A DNA stretch of 64,000 bases from Bradyrhizobium algeriense. GTDB taxonomy: Bacteria; Pseudomonadota; Alphaproteobacteria; Rhizobiales; Xanthobacteraceae. A model generated the notes under the pieces. The model saw nothing but the letters and a program-made list of their open reading frames with translations, was not told the DNA's origin and searched no databases. Location of the stretch: the NCBI RefSeq assembly GCF_003062295.1, contig NZ_PYCN01000012.1:1-64000 (forward strand). The letters are read 5' to 3'. Made by a program: the position numbers and the translations under genes. This document shows positions 40,737 through 49,167 of this stretch, piece by piece (position 1 is the stretch's first letter; the number at the start of each line of letters is the position of its first letter).

Positions 40737-41744
40737 TTAATGCGATCTTGCGAGACAGAACGCCACGACCTGCTCCAGCGCGGTCTTCATCGGTGAGGCC
40801 GGGAACAGCGCCAGCGCGTCGACGGCCATCGCGCCGTAATGTTGGGCGCGGCTGATCGTGTCTTCCAGCGCGCGGTGCTTGGTCATCAACCCGATGGCAT
40901 GATCGAGGTCGCTGTCGCCGATCTCGCCGCGTTCCAGCGCCTTGACCCAGAACTTGCGCTCGCTGTCATTGCCGCGGCGGAACGCCAGCACCACCGGCAG
41001 CGTGATCTTTCCCTCGCGGAAATCGTCGCCGATGTTCTTGCCGAGTTTCGCGGCCTTGCCGCCATAGTCCAGTACGTCGTCGACGAGCTGGAACGCGATG
41101 CCGAGATTCATGCCGACCGAGCGGCACGCGGTCTGCTCGGCCTTCGGCCGGTTGGCGATCACGGGCCCGACCTCGCAAGCCGCGGCAAACAGTTCGGCGG
41201 TCTTGCCTCGGATGACGGCGAGGTATTCGTCCTCGGTGGTCGCAGTGTTCTTGGCGGCCGCAAGCTGCATCACTTCGCCTTCGGCGATGGTGGCGGCGGC
41301 GGAGGAAAGGATGTCCAGGGCGCGCAGCGAGCCGACCTCGACCATCATGCGAAAAGCCTGGCCGAGCAGGAAGTCGCCGACCAGCACGCTCGCCTCATTG
41401 CCCCACAGCATCCGCGCCGACAGCTTGCCGCGGCGCAGCTCGCTCTCGTCGACCACGTCATCATGCAACAGCGTCGCGGTGTGCATGAATTCGACGGAGG
41501 CCGCGAGCTTGATATGGCCGTCGCCGGAATAGCCGGTGAGGTTTGCCATCGCCAGCGTCAGCATCGGGCGGAGACGCTTGCCGCCCGACGAGATCAGGTG
41601 GTTGGCGACTTCCGGAATCATGGTGACTTCCGACCCCGTCCGCGACAGGATTGTGGCGTTGACCCGCTCCATGTCGGCGGCGACGAGCCCGACCAGCGCA
41701 TCTATCGATGCGTTCGGGCTTTCGAAGGGTACAATAACCGCCAC
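40737..41744 (-). CDS. Long-chain polyprenyl diphosphate synthase (octaprenyl/decaprenyl type)
   Basis: 335 residues from a GTG at 41744, preceded by GGAG at six bases; the longer frame with TTG starts is less likely. It is a trans-prenyltransferase that extends a chain by isopentenyl units, supplying the ubiquinone side chain. Both aspartate-rich motifs are present: LLHDDVVDE with D95, D96 and D99, and FQLVDDVLDY later. The GGKRLRPML motif at 55-63 binds isopentenyl diphosphate. Residues before the first motif suggest a long-chain product, probably C50 given the group's Q-10, but the length cannot be read with certainty. The DUF2007 gene is divergent, with a 133-bp gap. Confidence 0.94.
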   Translation of the reverse strand: MAVIVPFESPNASIDALVGLVAADMERVNATILSRTGSEVTMIPEVANHLISSGGKRLRPMLTLAMANLTGYSGDGHIKLAASVEFMHTATLLHDDVVDESELRRGKLSARMLWGNEASVLVGDFLLGQAFRMMVEVGSLRALDILSSAAATIAEGEVMQLAAAKNTATTEDEYLAVIRGKTAELFAAACEVGPVIANRPKAEQTACRSVGMNLGIAFQLVDDVLDYGGKAAKLGKNIGDDFREGKITLPVVLAFRRGNDSERKFWVKALERGEIGDSDLDHAIGLMTKHRALEDTISRAQHYGAMAVDALALFPASPMKTALEQVVAFCLARSH

Positions 41745-41877
41745 GCGGGTCTCCAATTTTGGCAAATTCGCACTATCCTTATTCTACAATAGAAAGTGCC
41801 GGCTAAGGCGGCAAGGGCACGTAGCGGTTGACAGACCCGGCGCCGCTGTCGCACCCGGGCGAAAAGGAGAGCGTCCC

Positions 41878-42105
41878 TTGCGGGAATTGGTCAGGACCAA
41901 CGATATCGTGCTGGTTTCCGCAGTCGGCGCGCTGCTCGACGGCGCCAATATCCATCATCTGGTGCTGGATCAGAACATGAGCGTCATCGAGGGATCGCTC
42001 GGCATCCTGCCACGCCGCATCCTGGTTCACGAGGATGACAATCGCGCGGCCCGCCAGCTGCTGTCCGAGGCGGGCCTGGCTCACGAATTGCGCTCCGATG
42101 ACTGA
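41878..42105 (+). CDS. DUF2007 small protein
   Basis: 75 residues from a TTG at 41878 that has AAAAGGAG seven bases before it. The DUF2007 pattern is clear: a strand RELVRTNDIVLVSAVGALLDGANI, then HHLVLDQNMSVIEGSLGILPRRILV and an amphipathic helix RAARQLLSEAGLA. The domain resembles the PII-signal-like ferredoxin-type fold, and its ligand is not known. Its last eight bases overlap the start of the downstream methyltransferase gene, so the two are translationally coupled, an order conserved in many alphaproteobacteria. Confidence 0.88.
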   Translation: MRELVRTNDIVLVSAVGALLDGANIHHLVLDQNMSVIEGSLGILPRRILVHEDDNRAARQLLSEAGLAHELRSDD

Positions 42106-42865
42106 CCCGGTCCTCGAACTCACCGAGGATGCGTTTCTCGGCGGGCAATTGCGTTTGATGCAACTAAAATCCGGACACCGCGCCGGTCACGATGCGGTGC
42201 TGCTGGCGGCGGCGACGCCAGCCCGTTCGGGCGACCGCGTCGCCGATCTCGGCGCCGGCGTCGGGGCCGCGGGCCTGGCGGTCGCCAGGCGCGTGACCGG
42301 CATCGATCTGGTCCTGGTCGAGATCGACGCCGCGCTGGCAGGGCTTGCGCGCGCCAATGCGGATGCCAATGCGATTCACGCTGACGTGATCGTGCTCGAT
42401 GTGGAAGCCGATGCCACGGCTTTTGCCGCTGCCGGATTAGCGCCTGATAGCGTCGATGCGGTGCTGATGAACCCGCCCTTCAACGATCCCGCACGGCATC
42501 GCGTCTCGCCGGACACGGCGCGCGGGACCGCGCATATGGCGACCGCAACGACGCTCTCGAAATGGGTTCACGCGGCGCGGCGCATTCTCAAATCGAGGGG
42601 AGCGTTGGCGCTGATCTGGCGCGCCGATGGAATTGCCGAGGTGCTCTCGGCGCTCGATCACGGTTTCGGGAGCTTGCAGCTCCTGCCGGTTCACGGCGAG
42701 CCGCGGGCGCCTGCCAATCGCATCCTGGTTCGCGCCACCAAGGGCGGGCGGGCGCCGACGCAAATCCATCCCGCCCTGATGCTCAATGACGAGCAGGGCG
42801 CGCCCAATAAAAGAGTGCAGGAGATTCTGGCCGGGAAGGGGAGCTTGCCGCTCGCGTCCCCGTAA
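42098..42865 (+). CDS. TrmN6-like methyltransferase (COG4123)
   Basis: 255 residues from the ATG at 42098, which overlaps the end of the DUF2007 gene. The SAM domain shows motif I VADLGAGVGAAGLAVA and the catalytic tetrapeptide NPPF in VLMNPPFNDPARHR, typical of N6-adenine or N5-glutamine methyltransferases. COG4123 members such as YfiC/TrmN6 modify A37 of tRNA-Val, and its N-terminal stretch GGQLRLMQLKSGHRAGHDAVLLAAA matches them well. A tRNA target is therefore likely, though not proven. No gene follows on this strand for 240 bp. Confidence 0.9.
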   Translation: MTDPVLELTEDAFLGGQLRLMQLKSGHRAGHDAVLLAAATPARSGDRVADLGAGVGAAGLAVARRVTGIDLVLVEIDAALAGLARANADANAIHADVIVLDVEADATAFAAAGLAPDSVDAVLMNPPFNDPARHRVSPDTARGTAHMATATTLSKWVHAARRILKSRGALALIWRADGIAEVLSALDHGFGSLQLLPVHGEPRAPANRILVRATKGGRAPTQIHPALMLNDEQGAPNKRVQEILAGKGSLPLASP

Positions 42866-42900
42866 CGGTAGCTCGCACGCCCAGTTTCCGGAACAGGACG

Positions 42901-42999
42901 CTATTGCGGAAGCGTCTCTGACTGTTGTTTGGGTGCCGATGTAAAGTGGATCGCGGCCAGAAGGCTGCCGATGAGCATTATCAGCAGGTAGATTTTCAT
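42901..42999 (-). CDS. 32-aa single-helix membrane microprotein
   Basis: A 33-codon frame from ATG at 42999 to TAG encodes MKIYLLIMLIGSLLAAIHFT followed by a short polar tail (SAPKQQSETLPQ). GGAG lies six to seven bases before the start. The product is one hydrophobic helix with a charged N-terminus, like many bacterial microproteins. It is convergent with the methyltransferase gene and divergent from the S49 peptidase gene (109-bp gap). I do not know a function. A chance frame is possible, but the ribosome-binding site and clean helix support it. Confidence 0.55.
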   Translation of the reverse strand: MKIYLLIMLIGSLLAAIHFTSAPKQQSETLPQ

Positions 43000-43107
43000 G
43001 TCAGTCTCCGCTGCACCATTGCAGCTTTAACGTCTGCAATGCAAAAGGCGTTCCGGCCTTTGCAGTGACACTGGTGCGATAAAAAATGGTTAATTCGAGG
43101 TAACGGC

Positions 43108-44019
43108 ATGAGTGAACAATTAAGTGATCGCGCGGGATTGCCGAACCTCATTGACAGGGTGAAGCAACTCATTCCGGCAAAATTCCGGCGCGACGTCCCG
43201 GTCGTTCCGGTTGTGCGCCTGTCGGGCGTGATCGGTGCGGTGACGCCGTTGCGGCCGGGGCTGACACTGGCGGGCATCGCCAAGACGCTGGAGCGCGCTT
43301 TCGCCACCAAACACGCCAAGGCGGTGGCGCTGGTGATCAATTCGCCCGGCGGTTCGCCGGTGCAATCGCGGCAGATCTATTTGCGGATCAGGCAGCTTGC
43401 CGCGGAAAAGAAACTGCCGGTGCTGGTGTTCGTCGAGGACGTCGCAGCCTCCGGCGGCTACATGATCGCCTGCGCCGGCGACGAGATATTCTGCGATCCG
43501 TCCTCGATCCTCGGCTCGATCGGCGTGGTCGGCGGCGGTTTCGGTTTTCAGGACCTGCTCAAGCGAATTGGCGTCGAGCGGCGGCTTTACACGGCAGGTG
43601 AGCACAAGGCGACACTGGATCCGTTCCTGCCCGAAAATCCTGATGATGTCGCGCGCCTGAAGGCGCTTCAGCGCGAGATCCACGCCATCTTCATCGCGCT
43701 GGTCAAGGGGAGCCGCGGTGCGCGACTTAAGGGAACCGAGGACCTCCTGTTCACCGGCGAGTACTGGGCGGGCGAGAAGTCCGTGTCGTTGGGCATTGCG
43801 GACAAGATCGGCGATATCAGGTCGACGCTGCGCGAACGTTACGGCGAGAAGGTGCTGACGCCTGTCATTGCGCCCGCCAGCGGGATGCTGTCCGGGCTGT
43901 TGGGCCGCAGGTCGCCGGGGGCGGGTTCGCTGGCCGCATTCGACGGTATCGGGGGACTGCCCGATGACCTGATTTCGGCGCTCGAAACAAGGGCGATTTG
44001 GGCCAAATTCGGGTTCTAG
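43108..44019 (+). CDS. S49-family signal peptide peptidase-like protease
   Basis: 303 residues, the short SohB/SppA form. The S49 catalytic pair is visible: S115 in EDVAASGGYMIACAGDEI and K167 in YTAGEHKATLDPF. The preceding VVRLSGVIG and ALVINSPGGSPVQS blocks build the crotonase-like fold and oxyanion site. No strong N-terminal membrane helix is present, only an amphipathic start (NLIDRVKQLIPAKF), so it may be cytoplasmic or peripherally attached. The family cleaves remnant signal peptides or membrane proteins. It lies upstream of the small membrane gene and glyQ on the same strand, an order usual in related genomes. Confidence 0.93.
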   Translation: MSEQLSDRAGLPNLIDRVKQLIPAKFRRDVPVVPVVRLSGVIGAVTPLRPGLTLAGIAKTLERAFATKHAKAVALVINSPGGSPVQSRQIYLRIRQLAAEKKLPVLVFVEDVAASGGYMIACAGDEIFCDPSSILGSIGVVGGGFGFQDLLKRIGVERRLYTAGEHKATLDPFLPENPDDVARLKALQREIHAIFIALVKGSRGARLKGTEDLLFTGEYWAGEKSVSLGIADKIGDIRSTLRERYGEKVLTPVIAPASGMLSGLLGRRSPGAGSLAAFDGIGGLPDDLISALETRAIWAKFGF

Positions 44020-44118
44020 AAATCAACTGCAGGTCATCGAGCCGCGCCATTTAGTCCCAAAAGCGGAATTGCGGCGCAGGCTGGCTTGGGCGACAATGCA
44101 CCCATTGGGGGCTGACAC

Positions 44119-44331
44119 GTGAACGACAAGGATCGACCGATGCCGCCGCTGATCGCATTCGCGGGTGCCCTGGGTGGGCTCGCCGTGGTCCGATGGGCCT
44201 ACAAGACTGCCGTACGGATCAACAGGGAACTGGAAGACGCGCGCCTGGCCCGCGTCGCCGAGGCCGCCCAGACCGCCGACATTCCGACGCTGCGCCGCGA
44301 CCCCGTCACCGGCGCTTATCGGCCGGGCTAG
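44119..44331 (+). CDS. Conserved-looking 70-aa membrane-associated protein
   Basis: 70 residues from a GTG at 44119. A single hydrophobic segment (PPLIAFAGALGGLAVVRWAY, about 9-28) is followed by a charged helix INRELEDARLARVAEAAQ and a C-terminal TLRRDPVTGAYRPG. The ending DPVTGAYRP is a phrase I recognise from small hypothetical proteins preceding glyQ in Bradyrhizobium-like genomes; no function is established. It is 99 bp after the S49 gene and 120 bp before glyQ. Confidence 0.72.
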   Translation: MNDKDRPMPPLIAFAGALGGLAVVRWAYKTAVRINRELEDARLARVAEAAQTADIPTLRRDPVTGAYRPG

Positions 44332-44451
44332 ACAAGCCACACAAACCGCCAATTCGGCGATGCCGGACCTCCGGCATCGCCTTGATTCCCTGCCGCCGCG
44401 TCGATACGGTCCCGCGCTCTTAAACCCCCCTTCGCGAGACCGATTCTGCCG

Positions 44452-45399
44452 ATGGACGCACTTCCTGCCCATATGCGCCCGGAACGTTCGTTCCAGGGCT
44501 TCATCCTCGCCCTGCAACGGTTCTGGGCAGAGCAGGGCTGCGTGATCCTGCAGCCCTACGACATGGAAATGGGCGCCGGCACGTTCCATCCCGCGACGAC
44601 GTTGCGCGCGCTAGGGCCGAAGCGCTGGAACGCGGCCTATGTGCAGCCCTCCCGCCGACCCAAGGATGGCCGCTATGGCGAAAATCCCAACCGGCTGCAG
44701 CACTACTATCAGTTTCAGGTGATCATGAAGCCGTCGCCGCCGAACCTTCAGGACCTGTACCTGAAGTCGCTGGCTGCCATTGGCATCGATTCCAGCCTGC
44801 ACGACATCCGCTTCGTCGAGGACGATTGGGAGAGCCCGACGCTCGGCGCGTGGGGACTGGGCTGGGAGTGCTGGTGCGACGGCATGGAAGTCAGCCAGTT
44901 CACCTACTTCCAGCAGGTCGCGGGCGTCGAATGCGCACCGGTCGCTGGCGAACTCACCTATGGGCTCGAGCGCTTGGCGATGTATGTGCAGGGCGTCGAC
45001 CGCGTCTACGATCTCAATTTTAATGGCCGTGACGGCGCCGACAAGGTCACCTATGGCGACGTGTTCCTGCAGGCCGAGCAGGAATATTCGCGGCACAATT
45101 TCGAATATACCGACACCACGATGCTGTTCGAGCAGTTCAGGATGGCGGAAGACGCCTGCCGGAAATATCTCGCGGCGGGGTGGCAAGAAAACTTGAAGTC
45201 GGGCGGCAATCAGAAGGAACATCTGATGGCGCTGCCGGCCTATGATCAGTGCATCAAGGCGAGCCACGTTTTCAATCTCCTGGATGCGCGCGGCGTGATC
45301 TCGGTGACCGAGCGGCAGAGCTACATCATGCGCGTGCGCGAACTGGCAAAGGCCTGCGGCGAAGCCTGGGTTCACACCGAAGCGGGCAGGGCGGTCTGA
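44452..45399 (+). CDS. glyQ: Glycyl-tRNA synthetase alpha subunit
   Basis: 315 residues. The alpha subunit of the (alpha-beta)2 bacterial enzyme holds the class II catalytic core: RSFQGFILALQRFWAEQGC at the N-terminus, motif 2 region FHPATTLRALGP and NAAYVQPSRRPKDGRYGENPN, then VAGVECAPVAGELTYGLERLAMYVQ as motif 3. It makes glycyl-adenylate and charges tRNA-Gly with the beta subunit. An alternative ATG at codon 8 is possible. The stop overlaps the glyS start (TGATG), so both subunits are translationally coupled for balanced synthesis. Confidence 0.97.
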   Translation: MDALPAHMRPERSFQGFILALQRFWAEQGCVILQPYDMEMGAGTFHPATTLRALGPKRWNAAYVQPSRRPKDGRYGENPNRLQHYYQFQVIMKPSPPNLQDLYLKSLAAIGIDSSLHDIRFVEDDWESPTLGAWGLGWECWCDGMEVSQFTYFQQVAGVECAPVAGELTYGLERLAMYVQGVDRVYDLNFNGRDGADKVTYGDVFLQAEQEYSRHNFEYTDTTMLFEQFRMAEDACRKYLAAGWQENLKSGGNQKEHLMALPAYDQCIKASHVFNLLDARGVISVTERQSYIMRVRELAKACGEAWVHTEAGRAV

Positions 45400-47498
45400 T
45401 GCCTGATCTTCTGCTGGAACTGTTCTCCGAAGAAATCCCCGCGCGCATGCAGGCGAAGGCGGCGGACGATCTGCGCCGCATGGTCACTGACAAGCTGGTA
45501 GCCGAAGGTCTCGTCTACGAAGGCGCAAAGGCGTTCGCGACGCCGCGGCGGCTGGCGCTGACCGTGCACGGCATCCCGGCGCGGCAATCCGATCTGAAGG
45601 AAGAACGCCGCGGCCCGCGCGTCGGCGGCGCCGATGCGGCGATCCAGGGATTCTTGAAGGCCACAGGTTTGGCCCGGATCGAAGACGCGAAGATCCAGAC
45701 CGATCCGAAGAAGGGCGATTTCTACATCGCGCTGATCGAAAAGCCGGGACGCGCCACGCTCGACGTGCTCGCCGAGATTCTGCCGGTCATCGTCAGAACC
45801 TTCCCGTGGCCGAAATCGATGCGCTGGGGCGAACGTTCGGCCAAATCAGGCTCGCTCTCCTGGGTGCGGCCGCTGCATTCGATCATCGCGACCTTTGGTC
45901 CGGAGACCGAAGAGCCCGACGTGGTGAAGTTTTCCGTCGACGGCATCGAGGCCGGCCAGACCACGTTCGGTCACCGATTCATGGCGCCGGCTGCGATCTC
46001 CGTGCGCCGCTTCGAGGATTACGAAGCCAAGCTGAAGGCGGCGAAGGTCGTGCTCGACTCGCAGGCGCGCAAGGACATCATCCTCGCCGACGCCAAGCAA
46101 TTGGCGTTCGCGCAAGGTTTTGAACTGGTCGAGGATCAGGTGCTGCTGGACGAGGTCGCGGGCCTCGTCGAATGGCCGGTCGCGCTGATGGGGTCGTTCG
46201 ACGAGGAATTCTTGTCGATCCCGGGCGAGGTGATCCGCGCCACCATCCGCAACAACCAGAAATGCTTCGTCGTCAGCGATCCCAAGACGGGCAAGCTGAC
46301 CAACAAGTTCATCCTCACCGCCAACATCGAAGCTACCGATGGCGGCAAGACCATCATCGGCGGCAACGAGCGCGTGATCCGCGCGCGGTTGTCGGACGCA
46401 AAGTTCTTCTACGAGACCGACCTGAAGACGAAGCTCGAAGCGCGCCTGCCGAAGTTCGAGCAGATCGTGTTTCATGAGAAGCTGGGCACGCAGGCGGAGC
46501 GGATCAAGCGGATCGAACGGCTGGCCGCCGAGATCGCGCCGCTGGTCGGCGCCGACGTCGAGAAGGCGAAGCGTGCGGCTCATCTGGCAAAAGCCGATTT
46601 GCTGACCGAGGTGGTTGGCGAATTCCCGGAGCTGCAGGGCTTGATGGGAAAATACTACGCGCAGGCGCAAGGCGAAGATGCCTCCGTCGCCGCCGCGAGC
46701 GAGGAGCATTACAAGCCGCAAGGCCCTGCCGATCGCGTTCCCACTGATCCGGTGAGCGTGGCGGTCGCGTTGGCCGACAAGATCGATACGCTGGTTGGTT
46801 TCTGGGCGATCGACGAGAAGCCGACGGGGAGCAAAGATCCGTATGCGTTGCGGCGCGCGGCGCTGGGTGTCATCAGGTTGATCGTCGAGAATGCGCTTCG
46901 GCTGCCGCTCTTGAACGTGGCGGAGTCGACCATGGTTGGCTTGCCGGCAAAGGGCGACGCTCAGAAACTTCCGGGAGATCTCCTTTCCTTCTTCGCCGAC
47001 CGTCTGAAGGTCCAGCTCCGTGACCAGGGCGCACGTCACGATCTCGTGGATGCCGTGTTCTCGCTCGGCGGCCAGGACGATCTGCTGCTGGTGGTGCGCC
47101 GCGTCGAGGCGCTTGGAAAGTTCCTTGACACCGACGACGGCAAGAACCTGCTTGCAGGGACCAAGCGTGCGAGTAACATCCTTGCGATCGAGGAGAAAAA
47201 GGACAAGCGCACGTTTGACGGCGCCCCGGATACCGGGCTTTACAATTTGCCTGAGGAAAAGGCGCTCGCCAGCGCGATCGATCAGGTCAAGGGCGAAGCC
47301 GGCTCCGCCGTTGCCAAGGAAGATTTCGCCAGCGCAATGAGCGCGATGGCCAAGTTGCGTCCGGCGGTCGATGCGTTCTTCGACAAGGTCAAGGTCAATG
47401 ACGATGAACCCAAGGTGCGCGAGAACCGACTAAAGCTCCTGAACGAGGTCCGCGCGGCGACCCGCGCGGTTGCGGATTTTTCGAAGATCGAAGGCTAG
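45399..47498 (+). CDS. glyS: Glycyl-tRNA synthetase beta subunit
   Basis: 699 residues from the ATG at 45399 that overlaps the glyQ stop. The beta subunit binds tRNA-Gly; its start MPDLLLELFSEEIPARMQAKA is diagnostic. EVIRATIRNNQKCFVV and the HD-like DKIDTLVGFWAIDEKPTGSKDPYALRR are conserved internal blocks, and the C-terminal anticodon-binding part ends in a helix-rich region. In-frame codons upstream of 45399 belong to glyQ overlap and are not used. A methyltransferase gene starts 4 bp after the stop. Confidence 0.97.
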   Translation: MPDLLLELFSEEIPARMQAKAADDLRRMVTDKLVAEGLVYEGAKAFATPRRLALTVHGIPARQSDLKEERRGPRVGGADAAIQGFLKATGLARIEDAKIQTDPKKGDFYIALIEKPGRATLDVLAEILPVIVRTFPWPKSMRWGERSAKSGSLSWVRPLHSIIATFGPETEEPDVVKFSVDGIEAGQTTFGHRFMAPAAISVRRFEDYEAKLKAAKVVLDSQARKDIILADAKQLAFAQGFELVEDQVLLDEVAGLVEWPVALMGSFDEEFLSIPGEVIRATIRNNQKCFVVSDPKTGKLTNKFILTANIEATDGGKTIIGGNERVIRARLSDAKFFYETDLKTKLEARLPKFEQIVFHEKLGTQAERIKRIERLAAEIAPLVGADVEKAKRAAHLAKADLLTEVVGEFPELQGLMGKYYAQAQGEDASVAAASEEHYKPQGPADRVPTDPVSVAVALADKIDTLVGFWAIDEKPTGSKDPYALRRAALGVIRLIVENALRLPLLNVAESTMVGLPAKGDAQKLPGDLLSFFADRLKVQLRDQGARHDLVDAVFSLGGQDDLLLVVRRVEALGKFLDTDDGKNLLAGTKRASNILAIEEKKDKRTFDGAPDTGLYNLPEEKALASAIDQVKGEAGSAVAKEDFASAMSAMAKLRPAVDAFFDKVKVNDDEPKVRENRLKLLNEVRAATRAVADFSKIEG

Positions 47499-47501
47499 AT
47501 C

Positions 47502-48104
47502 ATGGACCGTCAGACGCTCGCCGCTTACGAACTGGATGCGGCGGCGTTCGCGAAGGACTGGCTCGCTCAGCCGGCGCCCGTCGACCTGCAGGAGGTCGTC
47601 GAGCGGTTTTTCGTGCGCGGCGGCACTTCGGCCGATATCGGCTGCGGCTGCGGCCGCGAAGTCGCCTGGCTCCACGCAAACGGTTTTTCGGCCGTGGGCT
47701 TCGATCCTTCCGAAGGGCTGCTCAACGAGGCGCGCCGGCGATATCCCTCGTTCAAGTTCGCGCATGCCGAATTGCCCGAGCTGCGCGGTGTAGGCACCTT
47801 CGATAACGTCCTGTGCGAAACCGTGATCATGCATCTCGACCGCAAGCAGATAGCGGCATCGGTTCGCCGTCTGCTCGATATCGTCAAGCCCAGCGGCATT
47901 CTCTATCTGAGCTGGCGCGTTACCGAGGGCGCCGATCAACGCGACGCGCAGGGACGGCTTTACGCGGCCTTCGATTCCGCTTTGGTGCTGGCGGAATTGA
48001 AGGCGACGACGGTGTTGCTGGATGAAGAGGCAGTCAGCGCCTCATCCGGAAAGAAGATTCATCGGCTCGTGGTGAAGAAGCCGGGGCTGGAAATTCGCGA
48101 GTAG
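47502..48104 (+). CDS. Class I SAM-dependent methyltransferase
   Basis: 200 residues. Motif I is TSADIGCGCGREVAWL, followed by AVGFDPSEGLLNEARRRYP, AHAELPEL and NVLCETVIMHL, giving a complete SAM pocket of the UbiG/methyltransferase 11 type. The target is unknown. Its ATG lies 4 bp after the glyS stop, so it is almost surely cotranscribed with glyQ-glyS, which could suggest a translation-related role, though tight spacing alone is weak evidence. A strong terminator follows 18 bp after the stop and closes the operon. Confidence 0.9.
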   Translation: MDRQTLAAYELDAAAFAKDWLAQPAPVDLQEVVERFFVRGGTSADIGCGCGREVAWLHANGFSAVGFDPSEGLLNEARRRYPSFKFAHAELPELRGVGTFDNVLCETVIMHLDRKQIAASVRRLLDIVKPSGILYLSWRVTEGADQRDAQGRLYAAFDSALVLAELKATTVLLDEEAVSASSGKKIHRLVVKKPGLEIRE

Positions 48105-48121
48105 CCCCGGGCCAAAGAAAA

Positions 48122-48157
48122 CCCCGCCCGGAGGGGACACACCGGGCGGGGCTTTTT
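48122..48157. terminator. Strong rho-independent terminator after the glyQS operon
   Basis: CCCCGCCCGG (48122-48131) pairs with CCGGGCGGGG (48142-48151) around a ten-base loop, and CTTTTT follows at 48152-48157. A run of A's upstream (AAGAAAA) makes it partly bidirectional, which suits the convergent DUF1236 gene. Confidence 0.93.
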
Positions 48158-48223
48158 GTCCGGTCGTATCTCGCGCACATCCGCTTGCGCGGCGCCCGGA
48201 CCAATCGTTCAGGCTACTGAAGG

Positions 48224-48586
48224 TCAATCGACCACCTGAACGATGCGGCGCGAACGCGGTTCGACCAGTATCGTCTGGCCGTTCACCACGGTGTAGCGAT
48301 AGGGCGTCATGCCGAACGATTGCGGCACGTCGTAATAGGTCACGCCGGCTTCCGGCAGCACGGCGCCAACCGTCACGCGCTCCGAAATCGTGTAGTTCGG
48401 CACGCGCTCACGCACGATGTATTCGCGGAAGGCCGGCCGCTGGTCGGCAGTGATGCCTTCGTGTTCGCCGATGACGACCGTGCTGCTTCCGGCGGTGCCG
48501 GTGGTGATCGTGCTTTGCGCCTGAGCCGCGATCGGGGCAGCCATCGCACCGGTGATCGCCGCAATGGCAAGTAGTCTGTTCCGCAT
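48224..48586 (-). CDS. DUF1236 secreted protein
   Basis: 120 residues from the ATG at 48586 with AAGGAG seven bases before. A signal peptide (MRNRLLAIAAITGAMAAPIAAQA) is followed by a Ser/Thr-rich segment and the DUF1236 domain: AFREYIVRERVPNYTISERVTVGAVLPEAGVTYYDVP then YRYTVVNGQTILVEPRSRRIVQVV. DUF1236 proteins are small periplasmic proteins abundant in rhizobia, and their function is unknown. The gene is convergent with the glyQS operon and divergent from the DUF3096 gene. Confidence 0.9.
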   Translation of the reverse strand: MRNRLLAIAAITGAMAAPIAAQAQSTITTGTAGSSTVVIGEHEGITADQRPAFREYIVRERVPNYTISERVTVGAVLPEAGVTYYDVPQSFGMTPYRYTVVNGQTILVEPRSRRIVQVVD

Positions 48587-48821
48587 GGTCAACTCCTTCG
48601 CGAGAAGAAAGGCGCCGGCTTTCGCCAGCACTCACATGCGGGCCAATTCATCGCGCGCGGCATTGTTCCGGCAAAACCGCGGCCTCATACGCGGCATTTC
48701 TGGGGAATTGTTGCGGAGCCTGGAACCCTTTGAAGTCGTGAGCGTCTTGCTATTCCGAAACCGCGCCAGCGGTTAAGTTGCGGCCCTCGATTCGATTCCC
48801 ACCCATCAGCCGGAGATTTCA

Positions 48822-48977
48822 ATGACCATCACTGCTGCGCACATTTCCCCGATCGTCGCGCTGATTGCGGGAGTCTTGATTCTGATTATGCCGCGGTTCC
48901 TGAATTTCATCGTCGCCATCTACTTGATCGTAGTCGGTTTGGCCGGTCTCGGCGTGTTCAAGATGCTTCGGTTCTAG
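48822..48977 (+). CDS. DUF3096 small membrane protein
   Basis: 51 residues from ATG at 48822 to TAG at 48975-48977, with CGGAG six to seven bases upstream. It has two hydrophobic helices: ISPIVALIAGVLILIMP and FIVAIYLIVVGLAGLG, joined by RFLN, and ends KMLRF. This IVALIAGxLILIxPRxLNxIVAxYLIxxGxxGL pattern defines DUF3096, a two-helix membrane protein of unknown role. It was missed by length-limited ORF calling. The 3' end runs straight into a palindromic repeat that may act as its terminator. Confidence 0.9.
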   Translation: MTITAAHISPIVALIAGVLILIMPRFLNFIVAIYLIVVGLAGLGVFKMLRF

Positions 48978-49076
48978 CGTTTCGGTTCTGATTGAATCAG
49001 AACCGAAACTCTAGATTCCTGTTTGACGCGTTTTCTTCACGCGAACCGGTATCCACTTTGCTCGAAAACGCTATAC
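48978..49076. repeat. Dispersed repeat with a perfect 14-bp inverted repeat
   Basis: TTTCGGTTCTGATT (48980-48993) and AATCAGAACCGAAA (48995-49008) are perfect inverted arms around one base. A second conserved part follows, GACGCGTTTTCTTCACGCGAACCGGTATCCACTT up to GCTCGAAAACGCTA. The whole is familiar as a very common intergenic element in Bradyrhizobium and relatives. It fills the gap between the DUF3096 gene and ppdK. Confidence 0.85.
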
Positions 49077-49167
49077 CGCAGGAAAGCAGGGTTTCGCGGC
49101 TTGCGCGGAACCCTTCAAAGTGGTGTAAGGCGCGCAATCTTCTCACCTTTTCGGATAGTTGGAATCC

